Shown here piece by piece: positions 14,626 to 24,659 of a DNA stretch of 37,122 nt (position 1 is its first letter; every line of letters begins with the position of its first letter). The notes beneath the pieces are model-generated. The model was not told the DNA's origin and ran no database searches. It was given only the letters and a program-made list of their open reading frames with translations. Source of the stretch: Chloroflexota bacterium (GTDB lineage: Bacteria > Chloroflexota > Anaerolineae > Anaerolineales > Anaerolineaceae); NCBI GenBank assembly GCA_029265085.1, contig JAJUJY010000025.1:1-37122 (forward strand). The letters are read 5' to 3'. The position numbers were made by a program, and so were the translations under genes.

Positions 14626-17046
14626 ATGAAGAAAATATTCAAAACCAATATCAATTTTTCATGGAACAACCTGTCTGTTCAATTAAAAATATTACTTCTG
14701 GCTGGCGTTTTGTTACTGATCGCAGCCGGAAGTATTATTTTGTTTTCAGCGGTCAATGCTTATAACACAGCTGTTGATTTGACCCAAAAAGAAGCGTTGG
14801 CGATTGCTGAACGTGAAGCTCAAGGATTGCGAATAAAAATGGAAGAGGCTTTTACGGTTTCTCGAACATTGGCCGCATCGCTTGAATCAGTGAAAAATAG
14901 TAAAGATTTTTCAAACAAAATCAATCGCTCAGGTATTGCCAACTTGATGCGGGAAGTTATTAACAAGAACCCGAATCTGGTTAGTGTGTATACCTTATGG
15001 GAGCCCAATCGATTTGACGGATTGGATCGATATTATGAGGATGTCGATCAAAGTAATCCTACCGGCCGGTTTGTGGTGTATTGGTATCGCGATAATAACA
15101 ATGAATTGGTGCTAGACCAATCTGTCCAGCAGGATCCGGATACTGCGGAGTGGTATTCGTGCCCCAAGTTAACCAAACAAGAATGCTACCTGGAGCCATT
15201 TGAATATGAGGCTGGTGGAATAAAATTTTTGTTAGCAACAGCGATTATTCCCATTGTAACCGATGGTGAATTTGACGGCATGGTGGAAGTTGATATTTCT
15301 TTGCTGACACTTCAAAAATTTGTGGATGAACTCAGTTTATATGATGGGCAGGCCAAAGTTGTTTATTTTAGTAATTCCGGCATCTTATTAGGTGTTTCTG
15401 ATCAGCCGGAACTTGTCAATGGAAATTTATCGGAGATAGATCAAAATTCCGCTGAAGTGCTTAAGGCCATTTCTGCCAATTCGGTGTATTCGCAAATGGA
15501 TGGTGACGAACTGGTGGTTGCTTCTCCTATTAAGTTTGCGAATTCTACAAAACCCTGGGGTGTTATGCTGCGTATTCCGGTTTCGGTGATCACGGTGAAA
15601 GCCCGCGAGTTAGCAATGAACCTGATCCTGTTTGGATTGGTTTTGCTGGCGGTTTCCCTTGTCCTCCTGGGTATTTTTATCAGCCGAATTGTAAAGCCTT
15701 TAAAGTCTATGTCTAAGGTTGCTCAAGCAATTGCGGTTGGTGACCTGAACCAAGAAATCAACTATTACAGCCGTGACGATATTGGCGTGCTGGCTGAATC
15801 ATTCCGCGAAATGATTGTGTATCTAAAAGAAATGGCTTTCGTGGCGGTGGATATTGCACGGTATGATTTGACAACCACGGTTGAACCGAAGTCCAATAAA
15901 GATGAACTGGGATTTGCTTTCCAGCAAATGATCCTTAATTTGCGAGAGTTGGTGCAGCAAGTTTCCGAGAGTGCCTCCCGATTAAATCAAGCAACCAGCG
16001 AACTCGTCAGTGCTGCCGATCAGGCTGGTTCTGCCACAAACCAGATTGCCGTCACAATTCAACAGGTTGCCAAGGGTACTGCGCAGCAAACAGAAGCGGC
16101 CAGTCGCAGCGCCAGGGCAATGGAGGATTTGTCACGGGCTATTTCTGGGGTTGCTAAGGGTGCTGCAGAACAGGCGGAGGCGGTTAACCGCGCTTCAACC
16201 GTGACCACAGAGGTGGTAAATGCGCTTACTTCGCTTAATCAGGCATCTCAAAGCGGGTCGGATGGTGGAAAAGCGGTATCTGAAGCATCGAAATCCGGAG
16301 CACAAATTGTAGAAAATACCATTCAGGCAATGGATATCATCCGGAACAAAGTGGGCCAGTCAGCGGATAAGGTTCGCGAGATGGGTTCACGTTCTGAGCA
16401 GATTGGGATGATTGTTGAGACGATTGATGATATTGCTTCTCAAACGAATCTGTTAGCGCTTAATGCGGCGATTGAAGCGGCACGTGCCGGCGAACAGGGC
16501 AAAGGTTTTGCGGTTGTGGCTGACGAGGTACGAAAATTGGCTGAGCGCTCCAGTCAGGCAACCCGTGAGATTAATAATCTGGTTGCCGAGATTCAGAAGA
16601 CGGTATCGGAAGCAGTCGTTTCAATGGATGATGGGATTAAAGCGGTGGAAGGCGGCGTGGTTCGAGCCAATCAGGCCGGCGAGGCTTTGAAATCGATCTT
16701 ACAAACTGCTGAGGTTGTCTATCAAGGCGGCGCGCAGGCAGTTGAAGTTGCCAAGAAAGCGATGAAGACCTCAGACGAAATGATCGCTTCGATGGATACT
16801 GTTTCGGCTGTTGTGGAGGAAAATACAGCGGCAACGGAAGAAATGTCTGCCAGTGCCGGAGAAGTGCAGCAATCAGCAGAGAATATTGCCTCGGTCAGCG
16901 AAGAAAACAGCGCCGCGGTGGAAGAAGTCTCTGCTTCAACCGAAGAGATGAGCGCCCAGGTACAGGAAGTTGCTGCGGCAGCCAATACGATGATGCAAAT
17001 GGCCAAAGAGTTAGAACAGGCAGTGGCGAAATTTAAGATCGAATAA
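14626..17046 (+). CDS. Methyl-accepting chemotaxis protein with double-Cache sensor
   Basis: This is an 806 aa transmembrane chemoreceptor. TM1 spans about 19-43. An extracytoplasmic dCache_1-type sensor follows (about 45-328; [29 protein letters not shown]). TM2 is about 331-353, then HAMP (about 354-406) and a second HAMP-like stretch (about 407-452). The cytoplasmic methyl-accepting domain ends the protein. The hairpin tip (about 597-642) contains [20 protein letters not shown] and [18 protein letters not shown], where CheA/CheW dock. Glu/Gln-rich adaptation regions flank it. There is no CheB/CheR tethering pentapeptide at the C-terminus. The ATG at 14626 has GGAG eight bases upstream. No other chemotaxis or motility gene is in the window, so it is an orphan receptor. 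dCache domains often bind amino acids or small amines; the ligand here is unknown. Confidence 0.95.
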   Translation: MKKIFKTNINFSWNNLSVQLKILLLAGVLLLIAAGSIILFSAVNAYNTAVDLTQKEALAIAEREAQGLRIKMEEAFTVSRTLAASLESVKNSKDFSNKINRSGIANLMREVINKNPNLVSVYTLWEPNRFDGLDRYYEDVDQSNPTGRFVVYWYRDNNNELVLDQSVQQDPDTAEWYSCPKLTKQECYLEPFEYEAGGIKFLLATAIIPIVTDGEFDGMVEVDISLLTLQKFVDELSLYDGQAKVVYFSNSGILLGVSDQPELVNGNLSEIDQNSAEVLKAISANSVYSQMDGDELVVASPIKFANSTKPWGVMLRIPVSVITVKARELAMNLILFGLVLLAVSLVLLGIFISRIVKPLKSMSKVAQAIAVGDLNQEINYYSRDDIGVLAESFREMIVYLKEMAFVAVDIARYDLTTTVEPKSNKDELGFAFQQMILNLRELVQQVSESASRLNQATSELVSAADQAGSATNQIAVTIQQVAKGTAQQTEAASRSARAMEDLSRAISGVAKGAAEQAEAVNRASTVTTEVVNALTSLNQASQSGSDGGKAVSEASKSGAQIVENTIQAMDIIRNKVGQSADKVREMGSRSEQIGMIVETIDDIASQTNLLALNAAIEAARAGEQGKGFAVVADEVRKLAERSSQATREINNLVAEIQKTVSEAVVSMDDGIKAVEGGVVRANQAGEALKSILQTAEVVYQGGAQAVEVAKKAMKTSDEMIASMDTVSAVVEENTAATEEMSASAGEVQQSAENIASVSEENSAAVEEVSASTEEMSAQVQEVAAAANTMMQMAKELEQAVAKFKIE

Positions 17047-17074
17047 ATTTCCAGAAATTTACATACCAATTAAT

Positions 17075-17112
17075 AAAGAGAAAGGCAGATTTTTGGATCT
17101 GCCTTTCTCTTT
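17075..17112. terminator. Bidirectional intrinsic terminator between the chemoreceptor gene and gyrB
   Basis: AAAGAGAAAGGCAGAT (17075-17090) is a perfect 16-base inverted complement of 17097-17112, with a six-base loop. It lies in the 82-base gap between two convergent genes and has A/T runs on both sides. Confidence 0.92.
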
Positions 17113-17128
17113 TGTGTTGTTTTTTGAA

Positions 17129-19066
<1,938 letters not shown>

Positions 19067-19108
19067 TCATTCACTGCAATATTTTTTATGAAATCGGATG
19101 AAATGGGC

Positions 19109-20107
19109 TTAAATTTTTACCATTCGCCCTGGATTTTGCTGTAGATTGGCTTGCATCCACTGCATGCCGTTCCGATAATATACAAAGCTGGCGGCAAATA
19201 AGCTGGTGTAGATAAAGGCATGGCCCAAAATCCCTACCAGGGTCATCCAGGATGTGGTGGGTGGAACCCGCCATAACACATCCAAACCTTGGCCAATTAA
19301 AATGGCGGTGAGTAAAAACAAACCGGTTCCTGGTAAAAAGAACCGCACCAACCGGATACTGGTTAATAAAGCCTGGACAACATTTTGGCGGAATGCAAAA
19401 ATTCCGTGCGGTGTGAACACCATCGGTATGAGCATCCACAACAAAATAAAGCCAATAAATAACAATGCAATGTCTGCTAATCCAGGATTGATAATCGCAA
19501 AAACGGAAATGATTAACATCACTGGCATAGAAACAATCATAAAAACGATGATGAGAGCAATTACCAGAATGAAGGATTGAACGACTTGGTTCATTAAATC
19601 TTTAAATTGCAGGTTTATTGGTTTTTCGGTTGTGGTGCGCGAGACCATGTTGAGGTACAGGCAGCCAAGCACAAAACCACCAACTATGATTGCCAAAAAT
19701 CCCAACAGAGCTAATCCAAAAGATGATAATTGCAGGTTGATTGATGAACCAAATGGTGTGTCAACGCTTCCCTCGGCCGATAACAGGCTTGGTACGCCAA
19801 TGGGGAAGGTGGACAGAAAACTAAACAGGTTAAATCGCTCCAGAAATGTGTTCCAGATTTCTCGAACCAAATCAATTCGCTGGCTCATATCTTGAGCATT
19901 GATTTTCAGTAAATAGGAAAAGGACTCATTGACTACTGGCCCTAGCAGATCTTTTATCTGGAGGCGAGGTCCCACCCAGAAGAATAAATCCAAAAGGACT
20001 GGTATGATAATGAGGTAAATATTGTTAGCTACGGTGTTAAACCCCGCAACTAACGCGTTGATTAAACGAGGGGGTGTCCCTGTCAGGCTTTGTTGATTCG
20101 ATTCCAT
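19109..20107 (-). CDS. Multi-pass membrane protein of unknown function
   Basis: The protein is 332 aa from the ATG at 20107 (MESNQQSLTGTPP). A TTG at 20137 in the same frame, preceded by AGGAAA, is an alternative start. About six to seven hydrophobic helices are visible. An early amphipathic part (LINALVAGFNTVANNIYLII) is followed by one helix and a roughly 90-residue polar loop. Then come a cluster of long helices, including ILVIALIIVFMIVSMPVMLI and IALLFIGFILLWMLIPMVF. No catalytic motif was recognised. It lies upstream of gyrB on the same strand and downstream of the amidohydrolase. I do not recognise a family; it may be a lineage-specific membrane protein. Confidence 0.75.
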   Translation of the reverse strand: MESNQQSLTGTPPRLINALVAGFNTVANNIYLIIIPVLLDLFFWVGPRLQIKDLLGPVVNESFSYLLKINAQDMSQRIDLVREIWNTFLERFNLFSFLSTFPIGVPSLLSAEGSVDTPFGSSINLQLSSFGLALLGFLAIIVGGFVLGCLYLNMVSRTTTEKPINLQFKDLMNQVVQSFILVIALIIVFMIVSMPVMLIISVFAIINPGLADIALLFIGFILLWMLIPMVFTPHGIFAFRQNVVQALLTSIRLVRFFLPGTGLFLLTAILIGQGLDVLWRVPPTTSWMTLVGILGHAFIYTSLFAASFVYYRNGMQWMQANLQQNPGRMVKI

Positions 20108-20183
20108 ACAGGGCTTAATTTTACCACAGGTGGTCAAATTTCGTTTCCTGGAACAGGTGTTCAGAGACGCAATTTATAAAAAA

Positions 20184-21407
20184 TTAGTCAGTTGAGCGAA
20201 TGATGACCCCGTTGTGTATCACCGTGTTGATCCGGATTAAATTCTGTAAGTCTTCCAGCGGATTTCCGTCAATAATCAAAATATCTGCAATTTTACCGCT
20301 CTCCAGCGTTCCAATTTGATCTTCAAGCCCAACCACGTGGGCAGCATTTGATGTGCTGGCTTGAATGATTTGCATCGGGGTCATACCAGATTTCGACATC
20401 ATTTCAATTTCAATCATAGGAATACCCAACTCAAATTCTTTTGGCCCGCCGCCGTAATCATTCCCAAGGGCAACCTTGCCACCGAGTTTAACAAAATTGG
20501 AAAGATTGGTTACCAGGCTGTAATCTGGTGCACCATAGTTGCGGAATACTGTAAATGTAGGTACCAGGTAAATACCTTGATCAACCATTTTTTGTAAAAC
20601 ATCGGGGGAGATCGGATCATAGGCCAGATGGGCAATATCATCAATCCCCGAATCTACCAGAATATTTAAGTAACGTGCCTGAGTGACATGGCCTGAAACG
20701 CGCAAATTAATTTCGTGTGCTGCGACAATAATTGTATCAATTTCTGTCTGTGAGAGTTTTGGGAGCCCAGATTTTCCGGCGTATCCATCTTCTAATGAAA
20801 TTTTGATCAAATCAACCCCGGTTTGGATTTCTTCCAGGACTTTTTGGCGGGCATCCACTTCCGAATTGACAATTAAGTCACCATACCCGCCCGGTACTGA
20901 AATCATCTGTCCAGCAGATACCAGCCGTGCATATTTTGGATCGCTGCTGATGTCTTTTCGCCATTGCAGCAGTTCTTTCAAAGGCCGCCCATTGATCACA
21001 CCTTCATCTCGGACTGTGGTAACCCCACCTGCTGCCCATTCAGCCAGATTTCTCTCATCAAAACCATAATGGACATGGGTATTGATAAATCCAGGCAGGA
21101 TGGTGCCGCCTTGTGCATCGATAATTTTGGCTCCGGCTGGGATTGCAATCTCGGTTCGTTTTCCAACCGCAGATATCCTTGACCCGTTAATAATTAGGGC
21201 TGCATCTTTGATAGGATCTGTCCCATTTCCATCAATCAAAGTACCATTAATGATTGCTATTGGTTGAGGTTCTTCAGTGAGCTGTAAAGTTGGGGTAGGA
21301 GAATTTTGGACAATGGGCGAACAAGCGGTGAAGGTGCTCAGAATAATTATCAGGCTAAGGCTGATCAGGTTAGATTTGAAAAGGTTTGGAAAGGAATGGG
21401 TACGCAT
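20184..21407 (-). CDS. Lipoprotein amidohydrolase (imidazolonepropionase-like / prolidase-like family)
   Basis: The protein is 407 aa. A hydrophobic signal with a lipobox-like FTAC (Cys29) is followed by a Ser/Thr/Pro linker, so it is probably a lipid-anchored extracytoplasmic enzyme. The amidohydrolase TIM barrel has the metal motif INTHVHYG (H111, H113), GGVTTVRD, VDLIKISLEDG (candidate bridging Lys), SGHVTQARYL and DIAHLAYDP (His ligands), and LGNDYGGG (Asp). The composite beta-sandwich ends are typical: GTLIDGNGTDPIKDAA at the N-terminus and GKIADILIIDGNPLEDL at the C-terminus. Relatives hydrolyse cyclic amides or Xaa-Pro dipeptides; the substrate here is unknown. The ATG at 21407 has only a weak AAGG. 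Phe at the lipobox -3 position is unusual. Confidence 0.88.
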   Translation of the reverse strand: MRTHSFPNLFKSNLISLSLIIILSTFTACSPIVQNSPTPTLQLTEEPQPIAIINGTLIDGNGTDPIKDAALIINGSRISAVGKRTEIAIPAGAKIIDAQGGTILPGFINTHVHYGFDERNLAEWAAGGVTTVRDEGVINGRPLKELLQWRKDISSDPKYARLVSAGQMISVPGGYGDLIVNSEVDARQKVLEEIQTGVDLIKISLEDGYAGKSGLPKLSQTEIDTIIVAAHEINLRVSGHVTQARYLNILVDSGIDDIAHLAYDPISPDVLQKMVDQGIYLVPTFTVFRNYGAPDYSLVTNLSNFVKLGGKVALGNDYGGGPKEFELGIPMIEIEMMSKSGMTPMQIIQASTSNAAHVVGLEDQIGTLESGKIADILIIDGNPLEDLQNLIRINTVIHNGVIIRSTD

Positions 21408-21531
21408 TCGGCTATGCCTTGGTAGTAGAATTCCAGGTTAGTATATACCGAAAATTCAAAAATAAAGCATTGATTAATTGAGTTGATAATAGGGGTCAAA
21501 AAATATTTATCCCTGGCAGGCTTGACAGGGA

Positions 21532-22374
21532 ATGAGTAAAATGGAGTATATGGAAAATGTTGAGCAGCACCGCCATTTGCCGGATCCTAACCGGTTGAGC
21601 GTGGTTATTGCCACTATTTTATTGGCATACGCATTAACGCCTTTTGTAAAAATTCCTGCTCAGATTGTCAATTTACAATTACCGGGCTTTCTGTTTGTAA
21701 TGCGCCTGGACTTTTCCACGATTGTATCGGCAGTGGTTGCGATTTTGGCCGCGGCTGGTACAGATTGGCTGCTGCAAGAACACCCCGCAATGGTATCCAG
21801 CCGAAGGGTTCCGCACTGGTTGCTGCCTGCATTGACTGCCTGGGCAATTGGGATTCCGTTAACCACGTTACAATCCGGTGTGGAATGGTGGGCTGTGTTT
21901 GCCCTGGGTGGAATCCTTTTTGGACTTGTGCTGCTTGCTGAATACCTGGTCGTGGATATCTCAGATGTGAGGAATGCGCCTGCTACTGTGGGGTTAACGG
22001 CTGTCTCATTTGCTTTGTATCTCATCCTGGCGATCACGGTGAAGGCTGCCGGGATGCGTCTCTATTCTTTGCTATTTATCCTTGCCCCCACGCTGTTTCT
22101 GGTTGTCCTGCGAACCTTATACCTTCGCTTGGGGGGGCGATGGCGATTTGCCTGGGCGTTTGGAATTATGCTGGTTTTATCTCAGCTCGTCTTAGCCTTG
22201 CATTACTGGCCTGTTTCAGCATTACGCTTTGGATTGATTGTCATGGGGCTGGCATACAGCCTGACGAGTCTTGCGGGTGGGATTGAAGAGGAGCGGTCCT
22301 GGCGAAATTTATGGATTGAACCTGTTGTGATGTTGGTGATTGTGCTTGGAATTGCTATCCTGGTTCGGGGGTAA
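21532..22374 (+). CDS. Multi-pass membrane protein of unknown function
   Basis: The protein is 280 aa with about seven to eight hydrophobic helices and short loops, including LSVVIATILLAYALTPFV and [20 protein letters not shown] conserved-looking EEERSW motif sits before the last helix. The start is uncertain among three close ATGs (21532, 21541, 21550). The first has AGGGA immediately beside it. The third stands exactly seven bases after TAAAAT (21537-21542), as expected for a leaderless message. It is followed six bases later by the JAMM peptidase gene, so the two are probably co-expressed. I do not recognise the family with confidence; it resembles uncharacterised Chloroflexota membrane proteins. 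Confidence 0.75.
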   Translation: MSKMEYMENVEQHRHLPDPNRLSVVIATILLAYALTPFVKIPAQIVNLQLPGFLFVMRLDFSTIVSAVVAILAAAGTDWLLQEHPAMVSSRRVPHWLLPALTAWAIGIPLTTLQSGVEWWAVFALGGILFGLVLLAEYLVVDISDVRNAPATVGLTAVSFALYLILAITVKAAGMRLYSLLFILAPTLFLVVLRTLYLRLGGRWRFAWAFGIMLVLSQLVLALHYWPVSALRFGLIVMGLAYSLTSLAGGIEEERSWRNLWIEPVVMLVIVLGIAILVRG

Positions 22375-22380
22375 AATACC

Positions 22381-22779
22381 ATGGAGTTTAAGCTGAAACA
22401 GGATCAATTCGATACGATCATTTCACACCTTGTGGCTCATCTTCCTGAAGAAGCCTGTGGATTAATTGGCGGGACAGGAAATGATAGCAAAATTATTTAT
22501 CCAATAACCAACCAGTCCCACAGTGCAGTTCGTTTTTACATGGAACCGGTCGAAATGATCCAGGCTTTTGATGATATGGAGTCTCGAAAGCTGGAAATGG
22601 TCGCTTCATTTCATTCGCACCCAAAAGGACCTGACCATCCATCCGAAACAGATATTCAAGAATTTAATTATCCTGGAACATATATGTTAATTGCTTCTCC
22701 TGTTCAGGATGGATGGCAGCTAAAAAGTTTTTGGATCAATGATGGGAAGGTTAACGCTGTAAACCTCGTTGTGGAATAA
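22381..22779 (+). CDS. JAMM/MPN (M67) zinc metallopeptidase
   Basis: The protein is 132 aa, a single JAMM domain. It has a Glu in HLPEEACGLIGG (23/24) and the full JAMM zinc motif HxHx7SxxD as FHSHPKGPDHPSETD (H78, H80, S88, D91). Single-domain bacterial JAMM proteins (Mec+/QbsD/CysO-processing type) typically cleave C-terminal extensions or conjugates from ubiquitin-like sulfur-carrier proteins such as ThiS, MoaD or CysO. No sulfur-carrier, E1-like or cysteine synthase gene is adjacent here, so the substrate is open. The ATG at 22381 follows the membrane-protein stop by six bases, with GGGGG just upstream as Shine-Dalgarno. The active site is intact. Confidence 0.92.
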   Translation: MEFKLKQDQFDTIISHLVAHLPEEACGLIGGTGNDSKIIYPITNQSHSAVRFYMEPVEMIQAFDDMESRKLEMVASFHSHPKGPDHPSETDIQEFNYPGTYMLIASPVQDGWQLKSFWINDGKVNAVNLVVE

Positions 22780-22832
22780 ACAACGTAACTTCTAATAATT
22801 GCTGGGGTTATATCATTCGCTTTGGAGGATTG

Positions 22833-23543
22833 ATGATCAACGGTTGGAATTTACTTCTTGTATTGGTACTTTCTTATTTTGTAGGTTCGATTCCGTTTGG
22901 CTTAATCGTAGTAAAAATTGCAAGCGGAAAAGATATTCGTAACATTGAAAGTGGTCGAACCGGTGGAACGAATGCCATGCGGGCGGCGGGTTTCCTGGCC
23001 GGTCTATTTACCGGACTATTGGATATCTTCAAGGGTGTATCGACCATGTGGATTGTCAATTGGTTAACCCCAGGGTATCCATTGATCCAGGTTGCGGCAG
23101 CTGCGCTGGCAATTATTGGCCATAATTATTCCGTATTCCTGATTGAAAAAGGTACAAAAGGGAAAATTGTCCTTCGCGGCGGGGCTGGGGGGGCCACAGC
23201 GTATGGTGGAGCAATTGCCTTATGGCCTCCAATTTGGGCAATTATCTTACCGGTCGGTTTGCTGGCATTCCTATTGATTGGATATGCCTCGATGACCACA
23301 ATCAGTATTGCGGTAACGGCGCTGGTTGTTTTTGCTATTCGTGCAGCGCTTGGGCTCTCTTCATGGGTTTATGTGCTGTACGGTGTCGCCGCGACTTTAA
23401 TTGTTTTATGGGCTCTCCGGCCGAATTTGGAAAGATTGCGCAATGGCACAGAACGACCGGTAGGTCTGCGGGCTTATCTGCAAAAAAAGAAAGCTAATTC
23501 AAGGCCTGATGTTTCAAAAATAAATAATTCTCAACCGCATTAA
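22833..23543 (+). CDS. PlsY-like glycerol-3-phosphate acyltransferase
   Basis: PlsY transfers the acyl group from acyl-phosphate to glycerol-3-phosphate, making lysophosphatidic acid at the inner membrane. The protein is 236 aa from the ATG at 22833, which has GGAGGA at good spacing; a TTG directly before it is less likely. PlsY hallmarks are the N-terminal helix with GSIPFG (18-23), motif 1 ESGRTGGTNAMRAAG (39-53), GHNYSVFL (96-103), and the C-terminal NLERLRNGTE. Motif 2, usually GGKGxAT, reads GGAGGAT, so the usual Lys is Ala. A short GTKGKIVL insertion precedes it. It is longer than typical PlsY (about 200 aa) because of a basic C-terminal tail. It is co-directional with the JAMM gene. 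The family call is strong; activity is slightly less sure because of the motif change. Confidence 0.88.
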   Translation: MINGWNLLLVLVLSYFVGSIPFGLIVVKIASGKDIRNIESGRTGGTNAMRAAGFLAGLFTGLLDIFKGVSTMWIVNWLTPGYPLIQVAAAALAIIGHNYSVFLIEKGTKGKIVLRGGAGGATAYGGAIALWPPIWAIILPVGLLAFLLIGYASMTTISIAVTALVVFAIRAALGLSSWVYVLYGVAATLIVLWALRPNLERLRNGTERPVGLRAYLQKKKANSRPDVSKINNSQPH

Positions 23544-23552
23544 GATAAAAAG

Positions 23553-23580
23553 GACCGCCGAGAAAATCCGGCGGTCTTTT
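23553..23580. terminator. Bidirectional intrinsic terminator after the PlsY-like gene
   Basis: GACCGCCG (23553-23560) pairs with CGGCGGTC (23569-23576) around an eight-base loop. It is preceded by AAAAAG and followed by TTTT. It sits between two convergent genes. Confidence 0.88.
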
Positions 23581-23586
23581 CCTATT

Positions 23587-24468
23587 TTATTCTTCCTCTT
23601 CCTCGGCAGCTGCCATCAGTGCGTTCAGATCAATTCCTTCTTCCTCCGCAATCTGCTTCAGCAGGAAGCGGACATTGCGCTTGTGTAGATCATCCGCCAG
23701 GCCGCCCAGGAAAACCCGGCTTTTCCCACACGATTCAATATCAATTTCAAAAATCGCATGCATGGGATTCTTCTTCTTTAATGCTGCTTTAACAGATTTG
23801 CGAATGGTAGAAAGATAGGCAATATTGTCTTTAACTGCTTCGTCAATTTCACCGCGCAGAATAATGTCGCCGTGTCCTTGAACTATATTTTCCAATCCCA
23901 TTTTTGCCATGCTCTTAATTGTGTTCGTGAGCAATTCAGGATCACCATCTACAATATAGGGCAAGGGCATAAAGGCATCTCCAGCAAATAATACGCGATC
24001 TTCTTCAACTAAAACGGAGATACCATCCTGGCTGTGTCCTGGAGTGGGCATCAGGATCAAATTTTTCTTGCCGACACGCAGCGAGAGGTTGCCATCTGAA
24101 AAGGTCAGGTGCGGCGGAACCAATTTTACCTGGCGAAAAACTGGATTTTGGCGGCGGGCAGACTCCAATGAAGCCGGTCCGCGCTGCTCAATCATTTCAC
24201 GGCAGCGTAAATGGGAGACAATTGTAGCACCGGGGAAGAAGCAGTTTCCCCAGGTATGATCGGCGTGGTAGTGCGTATTGATAACATAGCGCACTGGAAC
24301 TCCAAGTTGTTCTTCGATAAAAGCCCGCATGGCTAGGGTTTCTTCTGGCAGCGCCAGCGTATCAATGACTACTGCCCATTGCGGACCGGTAATTGCTCCA
24401 GCCGTAACCTGGGCATAAATTTCACTTTGGAACCAATAAACATTTTCAGATACTCGCTCGCGCTGCAT
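23587..24468 (-). CDS. MBL-fold metal-dependent hydrolase
   Basis: The protein is 293 aa. The metallo-beta-lactamase fold motif is THYHADHTWGN (about residues 60-70, HxHxDH). SHLRCREM is followed by TPGHSQDGI (third His), FAGDAFMP (bridging Asp) and QGHGDII (distal His), a complete binuclear metal site. The N-terminal strand is NVYWFQSEIYAQVTAGAITG. The C-terminus carries an added helical part with three Cys/Arg-rich turns and ends in an acidic EEEEE. There is no signal peptide, so it is cytoplasmic. Relatives include glyoxalase-II-like and other hydrolases; the substrate is unknown. The ATG at 24468 has GGAG six bases upstream; CTCC-ATGCA-GGAG could fold over this site. It has its own near-consensus promoter. 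Confidence 0.9.
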   Translation of the reverse strand: MQRERVSENVYWFQSEIYAQVTAGAITGPQWAVVIDTLALPEETLAMRAFIEEQLGVPVRYVINTHYHADHTWGNCFFPGATIVSHLRCREMIEQRGPASLESARRQNPVFRQVKLVPPHLTFSDGNLSLRVGKKNLILMPTPGHSQDGISVLVEEDRVLFAGDAFMPLPYIVDGDPELLTNTIKSMAKMGLENIVQGHGDIILRGEIDEAVKDNIAYLSTIRKSVKAALKKKNPMHAIFEIDIESCGKSRVFLGGLADDLHKRNVRFLLKQIAEEEGIDLNALMAAAEEEEE

Positions 24469-24555
24469 AGACGCTCCTGCATGGAGAATTTCGTAGATCT
24501 TAATCCCTCCCGGGTGTACGTTGGGGTAAGATTCACCTTTGGCGTACGAGCACTA

Positions 24556-24584
24556 TATATAGCACAATTGGGATGAATTGTCAA
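24556..24584 (-). promoter_or_regulatory. Strong sigma70-type promoter of the MBL-fold hydrolase gene
   Basis: On the minus strand, consensus TTGACA (24579-24584), a 17-base spacer and TATATA (24556-24561). The start would be near 24549, giving a leader of about 80 nt with imperfect inverted repeats (GTACG...CGTAC). It is the best promoter match I found in the window. Confidence 0.75.
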
Positions 24585-24623
24585 AAAATCAACCAATTTT
24601 TCATCAAATCAAGGTCACAAATT

Positions 24624-24655
24624 AAAACTCGCACCATTTTATGGGTGCGAGTTTT
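24624..24655 (-). terminator. Intrinsic terminator after the surface-protein gene
   Basis: AAAACTCGCACC (24624-24635) is perfectly complementary to GGTGCGAGTTTT (24644-24655) with an eight-base loop. It lies five bases past the stop of the minus-strand surface-protein gene, and minus-strand transcripts end in TTTTAATTT. The plus strand also has seven T. Confidence 0.9.
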
Positions 24656-24659
24656 TTTG

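Noticed and set aside
14571..14765. 64-codon frame starting just before the chemoreceptor gene
   Set aside because: It has a fair Shine-Dalgarno (GGGAAG) but overlaps the chemoreceptor start out of frame and shows no recognisable domain. I could not support it as a gene.
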